Origin: Streptomyces narbonensis
GTDB lineage: Bacteria; Actinomycetota; Actinomycetes; Streptomycetales; Streptomycetaceae
Direction of reading: 5' to 3'
Assembly: GCF_014649015.1 (NCBI RefSeq)
Contig: NZ_BMSF01000018.1
Coordinates: forward strand, 1 to 64,000
Length of the DNA stretch: 64,000 bases
The translations under genes and the position numbers were made by a program. Position 1 is the stretch's first letter. Every line of letters starts with the position of its first letter. The notes beneath the pieces were generated by a model. It made no database searches, was not told the DNA's origin, and saw nothing but the letters and a program-made list of their open reading frames with translations. This document shows positions 36,380-47,262 of the stretch, in pieces.

Positions 36380-36829
36380 ATGACCAGTCAAGGGCTCGAC
36401 GAATTCGCGGGCTGGGTCGAAGGCCTGATGAGAGCGCGCGGATACGACATCGACAGTCCTCGTGGCGGCGGGAAGTCCCGGATCGCCGACGAGGCGGGGG
36501 TGCACCGCGCCGCCGTGACGCGCCTGCTCCAGCGGCAGAGCATGCCCGACCTGGAGACCATGCGCCGGATCGCCCCGCTCCTCGGGGTCTCCGTGCGGGA
36601 CATGCTGATCCGGTCCGGCCGGGTCACCCCCGAGGAGCTGCCGCTGGCGGACGACCTCCTGCCGCCCGACGACTGGCAGCCGACCATGGAGGACTTCGCC
36701 CGCTGGCTCGGCGTGCCCGACGAGCGCCTGGGCGTCTTCGTCAAGGTCGTGAACCAGTTCCTGGAGCCCGACGAGGAGGGCCTGGAGGACGCCGCCGCCG
36801 TGGAGGCGCGGCGCACCGCACGCGACTGA
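36380..36829 (+). CDS. XRE-family transcriptional regulator
   Basis: This 149-residue protein has an N-terminal Cro/CI-type helix-turn-helix at about residues 30-80 (SRIADEAGVHRAAVTRLLQR, then MRRIAPLLGVSVRDML). The C-terminus is acidic and helical. The start at 36380 has GAGGGAGC upstream. It is divergent from the WhiB-like operon and is the right-most island gene, before the rpsL promoter. It is a good candidate repressor of the tail genes through the shared motif. Confidence 0.85.
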   Translation: MTSQGLDEFAGWVEGLMRARGYDIDSPRGGGKSRIADEAGVHRAAVTRLLQRQSMPDLETMRRIAPLLGVSVRDMLIRSGRVTPEELPLADDLLPPDDWQPTMEDFARWLGVPDERLGVFVKVVNQFLEPDEEGLEDAAAVEARRTARD

Positions 36830-36939
36830 CCACCGCCGGCGCGGCGGTACGGGGCGGCCCACCGCGCCCCCGCCGCGCCCCGGTCACGCCCCCGCCGCGT
36901 CTCCGCCGCGCCCGGGGTCCGCGCGCGTGGCCATTTGTT

Positions 36940-36968
36940 TTGACCGGAGTCCGTGCGATAGGTACGCT
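36940..36968 (+). promoter_or_regulatory. rpsL (str operon) promoter
   Basis: TTGACC (36940-36945) and TACGCT (36963-36968) are separated by 17 bp, a fair housekeeping-type match. It implies a leader of about 190 nt. The region 36830-36939 holds no gene and is GC-rich low-complexity sequence. Confidence 0.6.
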
Positions 36969-37090
36969 CAAGCCTTGTGCCTGGGGTGTGCCTGGGCTCG
37001 CGTGCGTGTCTTCCGCCGCACAGCGAGTCCGCGAAACGGCCACCGTGATCCGCGCCGCCTTTTCCGCCTTCGGCGGAGGTTCGCGAGATT

Positions 37091-37115
37091 CGACACACCC
37101 GACCGCGTGGGTCGG
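37091..37115 (+). promoter_or_regulatory. Shared leader element upstream of rpsL
   Basis: A 25-nt element here differs by one base from 43670-43694 upstream of rpsJ. Its core is CCGACCGCGTGGGTCGG, with 6-bp inverted arms and a 5-nt spacer. It ends 50 nt before the rpsL start and lies inside the predicted leader RNA. Confidence 0.7.
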
Positions 37116-37165
37116 CGCGTGTTCCAGGTTAGTTTCACCGACGGCACACAGAAACCGGAGAAGTA

Positions 37166-37537
37166 GTGCCTACGATCCAGCAGCTGGTCCGTAAGGGCCG
37201 GCAGGACAAGGTCGAGAAGAACAAGACGCCCGCACTCGAGGGTTCCCCTCAGCGTCGCGGCGTCTGCACGCGTGTGTTCACGACCACCCCGAAGAAGCCG
37301 AACTCGGCCCTCCGTAAGGTCGCGCGTGTGCGTCTGACCTCGGGCATCGAGGTCACGGCCTACATCCCGGGTGAGGGTCACAACCTGCAGGAGCACTCCA
37401 TCGTGCTCGTGCGTGGTGGCCGTGTGAAGGACCTGCCGGGTGTTCGTTACAAGATCATCCGCGGTTCCCTCGACACGCAGGGCGTCAAGAACCGTAAGCA
37501 GGCTCGCAGCCGCTACGGCGCCAAGAAGGAGAAGTAA
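37166..37537 (+). CDS. rpsL: 30S ribosomal protein S12
   Basis: S12 controls decoding accuracy and is the streptomycin-resistance locus. The 123-residue product keeps Lys43 in TTTPKKPNSALRK and the Lys of GGRVKDLPGVRY, so it carries the streptomycin-sensitive form. The GTG start at 37166 follows GGAGAAG. It is the first gene of the str operon, 3 nt apart from rpsG. Confidence 0.98.
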   Translation: MPTIQQLVRKGRQDKVEKNKTPALEGSPQRRGVCTRVFTTTPKKPNSALRKVARVRLTSGIEVTAYIPGEGHNLQEHSIVLVRGGRVKDLPGVRYKIIRGSLDTQGVKNRKQARSRYGAKKEK

Positions 37538-37539
37538 GA

Positions 37540-38010
37540 ATGCCTCGTAAGGGCCCCGCCCCGAAGCGCCCGGTCATCATCGACCCGGTCTACAGCTCTC
37601 CTCTTGTCACCTCGCTGATCAACAAGATCCTGCTGGACGGCAAGCGTTCCACCGCCGAGCGCATCGTGTACGGCGCCATGGAGGGTCTTCGCGAGAAGAC
37701 CGGCCAGGACCCGGTCATCACGCTGAAGCGCGCGCTTGAGAACGTCAAGCCGTCCCTCGAGGTCAAGTCCCGTCGTGTCGGTGGCGCCACCTACCAGGTG
37801 CCGATCGAGGTCAAGCCGGGCCGCGCGTCCACGCTGGCCCTCCGCTGGCTCGTCGGTTACTCCCGCGCCCGTCGCGAGAAGACCATGACCGAGCGCCTCC
37901 TGAACGAGCTCCTCGACGCCTCCAACGGCCTCGGTGCTTCGGTCAAGAAGCGTGAGGACACGCACAAGATGGCCGAGTCCAACAAGGCCTTCGCGCACTA
38001 CCGCTGGTAG
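37540..38010 (+). CDS. rpsG: 30S ribosomal protein S7
   Basis: S7 nucleates assembly of the 30S head and contacts E-site tRNA. The 156-residue product has KRSTAERIVYGAMEGLREKT and the C-terminal REDTHKMAESNKAFAHYRW. AAGGAG at the end of rpsL serves as its ribosome-binding site, so the two are coupled. It is followed by fusA after 39 nt. Confidence 0.98.
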   Translation: MPRKGPAPKRPVIIDPVYSSPLVTSLINKILLDGKRSTAERIVYGAMEGLREKTGQDPVITLKRALENVKPSLEVKSRRVGGATYQVPIEVKPGRASTLALRWLVGYSRARREKTMTERLLNELLDASNGLGASVKKREDTHKMAESNKAFAHYRW

Positions 38011-38049
38011 TCGCAACCCACATCGAGACCGAGAGAAGACTGAGCCGAT

Positions 38050-40176
<2,127 letters not shown>

Positions 40177-40200
40177 CTCTCCCGAGTTCACGCTTTAGGC

Positions 40201-40255
40201 TTGACACCAGTCACCGGGGCTCGACCCCCGAAACCCGAGGAATCGGGCCCCGGTG
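40201..40255 (+). promoter_or_regulatory. fusA-tuf intergenic region with possible tuf promoter and hairpin
   Basis: TTGACA at 40201-40206 could be a -35 box for a separate tuf promoter, but no good -10 follows at the right distance. A 9-bp stem pairs 40212-40220 with 40247-40255 around an inner palindromic region. It may be a processing site or weak terminator. Confidence 0.4.
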
Positions 40256-40327
40256 GATGGCATCCCAGCAAAGATCACCTGGCGCCGATGAAGCAAGGCG
40301 TACAGAACCACTCCGCAGGAGGATTCA

Positions 40328-41521
<1,194 letters not shown>

Positions 41522-41557
41522 TCTGTGATCTGACCTGGTAGCTCAAGTAGCTGCAGC

Positions 41558-41591
41558 AGAAGGCCCCGCACCATTCGGTGCGGGGCCTTCT
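41558..41591 (+). terminator. Terminator of the str operon
   Basis: A perfect 15-bp stem (41558-41572 with 41577-41591) with an ATTC loop lies 36 nt after tuf. No T run follows. Confidence 0.85.
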
Positions 41592-41706
41592 CGCGTATCC
41601 GCCCGGAAAAATTCGTAGGGTCGGAGATGTCGAGGCCGTACGGACGGCTCCGACTCATGGGTGACAGCGCGCCACAGGGGCGCGCGGGACGGGGAGGACA
41701 CCCGAG

Positions 41707-42069
41707 ATGAAGTACGTCGCGATGATCTACGGCAACCAGGCCAAGTGGGAGTCCTTCCCGGTCGAGGCCTGGCCCGAGGCGATCGCCCGGCAGGAGGCCT
41801 TCAACCGGAAGTACCGGGAGACCGGTGAGCTGCTCGGCGCGTACGGACTCGCCGACGCGGCCGCCGCCCGGCTCGTCCGCCGCGAGGACGGCGCCCCCGC
41901 CGTCACCGACGGGCCGTACCTGGAGACCAAGGAGTACCTGGCCAGCTTCTACCTGCTCGACTGCGACAGCGCCGAGCGCGCCCAGCAGATCGCCGCGGAC
42001 ATGCCCTTCGCGGACGTCGACCCCGTAGAGCTCTGGCCGGTCCTGCACGAGTCCGCGGCGGACGTGTGA
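41707..42069 (+). CDS. YCII/DGPF-domain protein
   Basis: This 120-residue protein belongs to the YCII-related (DGPF) family, with MKYVAMIYGNQAKWESFP at the start and the hallmark VTDGPYLETKEYLASFYLLD, a variant of DGPF. The fold is ferredoxin-like; enzyme activity is not established. GGGGAGGAC precedes the ATG. Its stop overlaps the GTG start of the ECF sigma gene. DGPF proteins are regular genomic partners of ECF42-type sigma factors. Confidence 0.88.
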   Translation: MKYVAMIYGNQAKWESFPVEAWPEAIARQEAFNRKYRETGELLGAYGLADAAAARLVRREDGAPAVTDGPYLETKEYLASFYLLDCDSAERAQQIAADMPFADVDPVELWPVLHESAADV

Positions 42070-43304
42070 CCGGAACCCGCGAGATCGAGGACCTGCTGCG
42101 TGAGTGCGCGCCGCAGGTCCTCGGCCTGCTCGTCCGGCGGCACGGCAGCTTCGACGCCTGCGAGGACGCCCTCCAGGAGGCCCTGATCGCCGCCGCGCGG
42201 CAGTGGCCGGATGACGGCGTCCCCGACAACGCCCGCGCGTGGCTGTTCACCGTCGCGACCCGCAAGTACATCGACCAGCTGCGTGCCGACGTCGCACGCC
42301 GGCGCCGCGAGGACGCGCTCGCCTTCGCCACGCCCGACGCCGAGCTCGTCGCCCAGGCCGCGGACACCCCCGCCGCGAGCGGCGACGACTCCCTGTCCCT
42401 GCTCTTCCTCTGCTGCCACCCGGACCTGTCGTCCCCCAGCCGGATCGCGCTCACCCTGCGGGCCGTCGGCGGCCTCACCACCGCCCAGATCGCCGCCGCC
42501 TTCCTCGTGCCCGAGTCGACCATGGCGCAGCGCATCAGCCGGGCCAAGCAGGCGATCAAGGCCGCCGGGGGAGGGCTGGCCCAGCCCGAGGGGGCGGACC
42601 GGGCGGCGCGGCTCGCCGAGGTGCGGCACGTCCTCTACCTGACCTTCAACGAGGGCTACACGGCCAGCGGCGGCGATGAGCTCACCGCGCCCGCACTCTC
42701 CACGGAGGCGATCCGGCTCACCCGGCTCCTGCACCGGCTCGTCCCCGAGGACACCGAGACCGCGGGCCTGCTCGCGCTGATGCTGCTCACCGACGCCCGC
42801 CGCCCGGCCCGTACGGGCCCGCACGGCGAGCTGGTGCCGCTCGCCGAGCAGGACAGGGGCCGCTGGGACGTGCGGCTGATCGGGGAAGGCGTCGAGCTGA
42901 TCAGCCGCACCCTGCCGAAGGGGGAGATCGGGCCGTACCAGCTCCAGGCGGCGATCGCGGCCGTGCACGACGAGGCCGAGTCCGCGGCGGCCACGGACTG
43001 GCCGCAGATCCTGGCCCTGTACGAGCTCCTGGAGCGGACCGGGGACAACCCGGTGATCACGCTCAACCGCGCGGTCGCGGTCGCGATGGTCCACGGCCCC
43101 GAGGCGGGCCTGGAGCTGCTCGCCGGCCTGGCGGAGGACAAGCGCCTGGCCCATCACCACCGGCTCCTGGCGACCCGCGCGCACCTGCTCGAACTTCTCG
43201 GCGACGAGGAGGGCGCGGCGGCGGCCTACCGAGAGGCGGCCCGGCACACGACGAGCGCTCCCGAGCGCCGCCATCTGACGGAGCGGGCACGCCGGTTGGG
43301 GTGA
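42066..43304 (+). CDS. ECF sigma factor with long C-terminal extension (ECF42-type)
   Basis: This 412-residue protein has sigma region 2 near residues 15-80 (RRHGSFDACEDALQEALIAA, ARAWLFTVATRKYIDQLRAD) and region 4 near 110-160 (LTTAQIAAAFLVPESTMAQR). A C-terminal extension of about 230 residues (DUF6596/TPR-like) includes YLTFNEGYTASGGDELTAPA and NPVITLNRAVAVAMVHGPEA. No anti-sigma gene is adjacent. In ECF42 the extension controls activity, and DGPF genes are the usual targets. It overlaps the DGPF gene, so both are co-expressed. Confidence 0.9.
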   Translation: MTGTREIEDLLRECAPQVLGLLVRRHGSFDACEDALQEALIAAARQWPDDGVPDNARAWLFTVATRKYIDQLRADVARRRREDALAFATPDAELVAQAADTPAASGDDSLSLLFLCCHPDLSSPSRIALTLRAVGGLTTAQIAAAFLVPESTMAQRISRAKQAIKAAGGGLAQPEGADRAARLAEVRHVLYLTFNEGYTASGGDELTAPALSTEAIRLTRLLHRLVPEDTETAGLLALMLLTDARRPARTGPHGELVPLAEQDRGRWDVRLIGEGVELISRTLPKGEIGPYQLQAAIAAVHDEAESAAATDWPQILALYELLERTGDNPVITLNRAVAVAMVHGPEAGLELLAGLAEDKRLAHHHRLLATRAHLLELLGDEEGAAAAYREAARHTTSAPERRHLTERARRLG

Positions 43305-43350
43305 AGGGCGCCGAGAGGGGGCGCCCGGGAACACGCGTGCGCCCCGGCGC

Positions 43351-43377
43351 TTGCCCGTACGTGACGTGGGGTACAGT
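43351..43377 (+). promoter_or_regulatory. Possible rpsJ promoter
   Basis: TACAGT at 43372-43377 is a good -10. The nearest -35-like TTGCCC (43351-43356) is only 15 bp away. The long gap 43305-43755 holds no gene; besides this it has a GAAATCC/GGATTTC hairpin at 43637-43654 and the shared leader element at 43670. Confidence 0.35.
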
Positions 43378-43669
43378 CTTCGACCCCGATTGGCGGCCGG
43401 AAGGTCCCGTATGGCAGACTGTCGGGGTTGCTCGGTTGAGTGCCGATGCTGCGCGCCTCCCGTCGGGAGGACCGGAAGCGAGTCCCACAGTACTCGTCGC
43501 TTCACACCTCTCTGCTGAGAGGCGTCGGGCGGACGTACGGGAATCTTCTGGGAAGCGTCAGCGGGGCGCCGGCCAGGCTCCCGGTGGGTGTTCCACCCCC
43601 GACTCGCGGTCATGGTGACCGCACCCCCTTGGTTGGGAAATCCTTAGGGATTTCTGCGTAGAGGGAGTG

Positions 43670-43694
43670 CGACACGCCCGACCGCGTGGGTCGG
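43670..43694 (+). promoter_or_regulatory. Shared leader element upstream of rpsJ
   Basis: This element matches 37091-37115 at 24 of 25 positions, including the entire inverted repeat CCGACCGCGTGGGTCGG. It ends 61 nt before the rpsJ start. Confidence 0.7.
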
Positions 43695-43755
43695 AGGTAG
43701 GACGCGAACCGACCGGGGGACCAGAGCGTTACGAGACAAAGGACTACTAGTAGCC

Positions 43756-44064
43756 ATGGCGGGACAGAAGATCCGCATCCGGCTCAAGGCCTACGACCAC
43801 GAGGTCATCGACTCCTCGGCGAAGAAGATCGTCGAGACGGTGACCCGCACTGGTGCGTCGGTCGCGGGCCCGGTGCCGCTGCCCACTGAGAAGAACGTGT
43901 ACTGCGTCATCAAGTCGCCGCACAAGTACAAGGACTCTCGCGAGCACTTCGAGATGCGCACGCACAAGCGCCTCATCGACATCCTCGACCCCACGCCGAA
44001 GACGGTTGACTCGCTCATGCGTCTCGACCTCCCGGCGGGCGTTGACATCGAGATCAAGCTCTGA
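43756..44064 (+). CDS. rpsJ: 30S ribosomal protein S10
   Basis: S10 is a component of the 30S head and of antitermination complexes with NusB. The 102-residue product begins MAGQKIRIRLKAYDHEVID and keeps the long-loop segment HFEMRTHKRLIDILDPTPKT. It is the first gene of the S10 operon and is followed by rplC after 11 nt. The upstream leader is unusually long. Confidence 0.98.
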   Translation: MAGQKIRIRLKAYDHEVIDSSAKKIVETVTRTGASVAGPVPLPTEKNVYCVIKSPHKYKDSREHFEMRTHKRLIDILDPTPKTVDSLMRLDLPAGVDIEIKL

Positions 44065-44075
44065 GGGCGCGCGAG

Positions 44076-44720
44076 ATGGCTAAGAACATCAAGGGCATCC
44101 TGGGCGAGAAGCTCGGCATGACGCAGGTCTGGGACGAGAACAACCGGGTCGTCCCGGTGACCGTCGTCAAGGCCGGCCCGAATGTCGTGACCCAGGTCCG
44201 TACGAACGACGTCGACGGCTACGAGTCGGTCCAGATCGCCTTCGGCGAGATCGACCCTCGCAAGGTGAACAAGCCCCTCAAGGGTCACTTCGCCAAGGCT
44301 GACGTCACCCCGCGCCGCCACCTGGTGGAGCTCCGCACCGCTGACGCCTCCGAGTACACGCTCGGCCAGGAGATCACCGCCGAGCTCTTCGAGGCCGGCG
44401 TGAAGGTCGACGTCACCGGTAAGAGCAAGGGCAAGGGCTTCGCCGGTGTCATGAAGCGCCACAACTTCCGTGGTGGCAAGGCGTCGCACGGTGCCCACCG
44501 CGTGCACCGTAAGCCCGGCTCCATCGGTGGCTGCGCCACTCCGGGTCGTGTCTTCAAGGGCATGAAGATGGCCGGTCGCATGGGTAACGAGCGTGTGACC
44601 ACCCAGAACCTGACCGTCCACGCCGTTGACGCCGAGAAGGGTCTGCTGCTCATCAAGGGCGCCGTCCCCGGCCCCAACGGTGGCCTCGTCCTGGTCCGCA
44701 CCGCGGCCAAGGGGGTTTGA
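44076..44720 (+). CDS. rplC: 50S ribosomal protein L3
   Basis: L3 is an early assembly protein near the peptidyl transferase centre. The 214-residue product has GILGEKLGMTQVWDENNRVV and the conserved internal loop FRGGKASHGAHRVHRKPGSI. It lies between rpsJ and rplD, all tightly spaced and presumably cotranscribed. Confidence 0.98.
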   Translation: MAKNIKGILGEKLGMTQVWDENNRVVPVTVVKAGPNVVTQVRTNDVDGYESVQIAFGEIDPRKVNKPLKGHFAKADVTPRRHLVELRTADASEYTLGQEITAELFEAGVKVDVTGKSKGKGFAGVMKRHNFRGGKASHGAHRVHRKPGSIGGCATPGRVFKGMKMAGRMGNERVTTQNLTVHAVDAEKGLLLIKGAVPGPNGGLVLVRTAAKGV

Positions 44721-44727
44721 GGAACCG

Positions 44728-45378
44728 ATGAGCACCATTGACATCCTTTCGCCGGCAGGCGACAAGACCGGGACCGTCGAGCTCCCCGCGGAGATCTTCG
44801 GCGCCAAGGTCAGCGTTCCGCTGATCCACCAGGTCGTCGTCGCGCAGCTGGCCGCGGCCCGTCAGGGCACGCACAAGACCAAGAGCCGTGGCGAAGTCCG
44901 CGGTGGTGGCAAGAAGCCTTACCGCCAGAAGGGCACCGGCCGCGCCCGTCAGGGTTCGACCCGCGCCCCGCAGTTCGCCGGTGGTGGCGTCGTGCACGGT
45001 CCCGTGCCGCGTGACTACTCGCAGCGGACCCCGAAGAAGATGAAGGTCGCCGCCCTCCGCGGTGCCCTCTCGGACCGGGCCACCCACTCCCGCATCCACG
45101 TCGTCACCGGCGTGGTCGAGGGTGGCATCTCCACCAAGGCCGCCAAGACGCTGTTCGGCAAGATCTCGGAGCGCAAGAACGTGCTCCTGGTCGCCGAGCG
45201 CTCCGACGAGGCCGCGTGGCTGTCCGCTCGTAACCTGCCCCAGGTGCACATCCTGGAGCCGGGCCAGCTCAACACGTACGACGTGATCGTCTCCGACGAC
45301 GTGGTCTTCACCCAGGCCGCCCTCGAGTCCTTCGTGTCTGGCCCCCAGACCGCTGAGACCGAAGGGAGCGACGCCTGA
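44728..45378 (+). CDS. rplD: 50S ribosomal protein L4
   Basis: L4 lines the exit tunnel. The 216-residue product starts MSTIDILSPAGDKTGTVELP at the ATG at 44728, which has GGGGG upstream. The tunnel loop is seen as GGGKKPYRQKGTGRARQGST. An in-frame upstream start at 44626 lies inside rplC and is rejected. Its stop overlaps the rplW start. Confidence 0.97.
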   Translation: MSTIDILSPAGDKTGTVELPAEIFGAKVSVPLIHQVVVAQLAAARQGTHKTKSRGEVRGGGKKPYRQKGTGRARQGSTRAPQFAGGGVVHGPVPRDYSQRTPKKMKVAALRGALSDRATHSRIHVVTGVVEGGISTKAAKTLFGKISERKNVLLVAERSDEAAWLSARNLPQVHILEPGQLNTYDVIVSDDVVFTQAALESFVSGPQTAETEGSDA

Positions 45379-45701
45379 TGACTGACGCCGTCGTCACCAG
45401 CAAGACCTTCTCGGACCCGCGTGACATTCTCGTCAAGCCGGTTGTCTCGGAGAAGAGCTACGCCCTGCTGGACGAGAACAAGTACACGTTCATCGTCGCG
45501 CCTGGCTCCAACAAGACCCAGATCAAGCAGGCCGTCGAGGCGGTCTTCTCGGTCAAGGTCACCGGGGTCAACACGATCAACCGCCAGGGCAAGCGCAAGC
45601 GCACCAAGGCCGGTTTCGGCAAGCGCAAGGACACCAAGCGCGCCATCGTGACCCTTGCTGAGGGCAACCGTATCGACATCTTCGGCGGTCCGACCGCCTA
45701 A
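45378..45701 (+). CDS. rplW: 50S ribosomal protein L23
   Basis: L23 sits at the tunnel exit and is the docking site for trigger factor and SRP. The 107-residue product has SDPRDILVKPVVSEKSYALL and a basic loop (NRQGKRKRTKAGFGKRKDTK). TGATG overlap with rplD indicates translational coupling. Confidence 0.97.
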   Translation: MTDAVVTSKTFSDPRDILVKPVVSEKSYALLDENKYTFIVAPGSNKTQIKQAVEAVFSVKVTGVNTINRQGKRKRTKAGFGKRKDTKRAIVTLAEGNRIDIFGGPTA

Positions 45702-45741
45702 CGGCGGTCTGGATCGTCCGGAATCGGACGAGGACTGAGAA

Positions 45742-46578
45742 ATGGGAATCCGCAAGTACAAGCCGACTACGCCGGGCCGTCGTGGCTCCTCCGTAGCCGA
45801 CTTCGTCGAGATCACGCGGTCCACGCCGGAGAAGTCGCTGGTTCGCCCCCTGCACAGCAAGGGCGGCCGTAACAACACCGGTCGGATCACCGTTCGCCAC
45901 CAGGGTGGCGGACACAAGCGCGCCTACCGCGTGATCGACTTCCGTCGTCACGACAAGGACGGCGTGCCGGCGAAGGTCGCTCACATCGAGTACGACCCCA
46001 ACCGCACCGCGCGCATCGCGCTGCTCCACTACGCGGACGGCGAGAAGCGCTACATCATCGCCCCGAAGAACCTGACGCAGGGTGACCGGGTCGAGAACGG
46101 CCCCGGCGCGGACATCAAGCCCGGCAACAACCTGGCGCTCCGCAACATCCCGGTCGGTACCACGATCCACGCGATCGAGCTCCGTCCCGGTGGCGGCGCC
46201 AAGTTCGCGCGCTCCGCTGGTGCCTCCGTGCAGCTGCTGGCGAAGGAGGGCACGATGGCCCACCTTCGTATGCCGTCCGGTGAGATCCGTCTCGTCGACG
46301 CCCGCTGCCGTGCCACCATCGGCGAGGTCGGCAACGCCGAGCAGTCGAACATCAACTGGGGCAAGGCCGGCCGTAAGCGCTGGCTGGGCGTTCGCCCGAC
46401 CGTTCGCGGTGTGGCGATGAACCCGGTCGACCACCCGCACGGTGGTGGTGAGGGCAAGACCTCCGGTGGTCGCCACCCGGTCTCCCCGTGGGGTCAGAAG
46501 GAGGGTCGTACTCGCTCGCCGAAGAAGGCTTCGAGCAAGTACATCGTCCGCCGCCGCAAGACGAACAAGAAGCGCTAG
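45742..46578 (+). CDS. rplB: 50S ribosomal protein L2
   Basis: L2 is needed for subunit association and peptidyl transfer. The 278-residue product begins MGIRKYKPTTPGRRGSSVAD and has the conserved C-terminal VRGVAMNPVDHPHGGGEGKT with the catalytic-region His. It is followed by rpsS after 12 nt. Confidence 0.98.
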   Translation: MGIRKYKPTTPGRRGSSVADFVEITRSTPEKSLVRPLHSKGGRNNTGRITVRHQGGGHKRAYRVIDFRRHDKDGVPAKVAHIEYDPNRTARIALLHYADGEKRYIIAPKNLTQGDRVENGPGADIKPGNNLALRNIPVGTTIHAIELRPGGGAKFARSAGASVQLLAKEGTMAHLRMPSGEIRLVDARCRATIGEVGNAEQSNINWGKAGRKRWLGVRPTVRGVAMNPVDHPHGGGEGKTSGGRHPVSPWGQKEGRTRSPKKASSKYIVRRRKTNKKR

Positions 46579-46590
46579 GAGCGGGTTTAG

Positions 46591-46872
46591 ATGCCGCGCA
46601 GTCTCAAGAAGGGACCCTTCGTCGACGGCCACCTCGTCAAGAAGGTGGACGCCCAGAACGAAGCCGGTACCAAGAACGTCATCAAGACCTGGTCCCGTCG
46701 CTCGATGATCATCCCGGCCATGCTCGGCCACACGATCGCGGTGCACAACGGCAAGACCCACATTCCGGTGTTTGTCACCGAGTCGATGGTCGGCCACAAG
46801 CTCGGCGAGTTCTCGCCGACGCGCACCTTCCGGGGTCACGTGAAGGACGACCGGAAGTCGAAGCGCCGCTAG
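46591..46872 (+). CDS. rpsS: 30S ribosomal protein S19
   Basis: S19 pairs with S13 in the 30S head. The 93-residue product begins MPRSLKKGPFVDGHLVKKVD and ends in the basic KDDRKSKRR tail. It lies in S10 operon order between rplB and rplV. Confidence 0.98.
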   Translation: MPRSLKKGPFVDGHLVKKVDAQNEAGTKNVIKTWSRRSMIIPAMLGHTIAVHNGKTHIPVFVTESMVGHKLGEFSPTRTFRGHVKDDRKSKRR

Positions 46873-46914
46873 TAGCGGGGTGGAATGACCATGACAGACA
46901 CTGGAAGGACAACC

Positions 46915-47262
46915 ATGGAAGCCAGGGCCCAGGCGCGGTACATCCGCGTCACGCCCATGAAGGCCCGCCGCGTGGTGGACCTTATCCGTGGCATGGATGC
47001 CACGGAGGCTCAGGCGGTCCTGCGTTTCGCCCCGCAGGCCGCGAGCGTGCCGGTTGGCAAGGTGCTGGACAGCGCCATTGCCAACGCTGCACACAACTAC
47101 GACCACACTGACGCCTCTTCGCTGGTCATCAGCGAGGCGTACGTCGATGAGGGCCCGACCCTGAAGCGGTTCCGTCCGCGTGCTCAGGGCCGTGCATTCC
47201 GGATCCGTAAGCGGACCAGCCACATCACCGTGGTCGTCAGCAGCAAGGAAGGAACCCGGTAA
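46915..47262 (+). CDS. rplV: 50S ribosomal protein L22
   Basis: L22 contacts all 23S rRNA domains and lines the tunnel. The 115-residue product begins MEARAQARYIRVTPMKARRV and has the tunnel loop GPTLKRFRPRAQGRAFRIRK. The ATG at 46915 follows GGAAGG with ideal spacing; an in-frame ATG at 46885 would add ten residues. Its stop overlaps the rpsC start. Confidence 0.95.
   Translation: MEARAQARYIRVTPMKARRVVDLIRGMDATEAQAVLRFAPQAASVPVGKVLDSAIANAAHNYDHTDASSLVISEAYVDEGPTLKRFRPRAQGRAFRIRKRTSHITVVVSSKEGTR

Noticed and set aside
17222..36829. Contractile injection system or R-type tailocin
   Set aside because: No sheath, no AAA+ ATPase, no gpW/gpJ-type baseplate and no spike protein can be seen; the Dit/Tal arrangement is siphovirus-like.
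17222..36829. Integrated complete prophage with tRNA attachment site
   Set aside because: There is no integrase, no capsid or DNA-packaging genes, and no repeat of the distant tRNA-Trp at either edge.
37166..37537. Streptomycin-resistance substitution in rpsL
   Set aside because: Both key Lys residues are unchanged.
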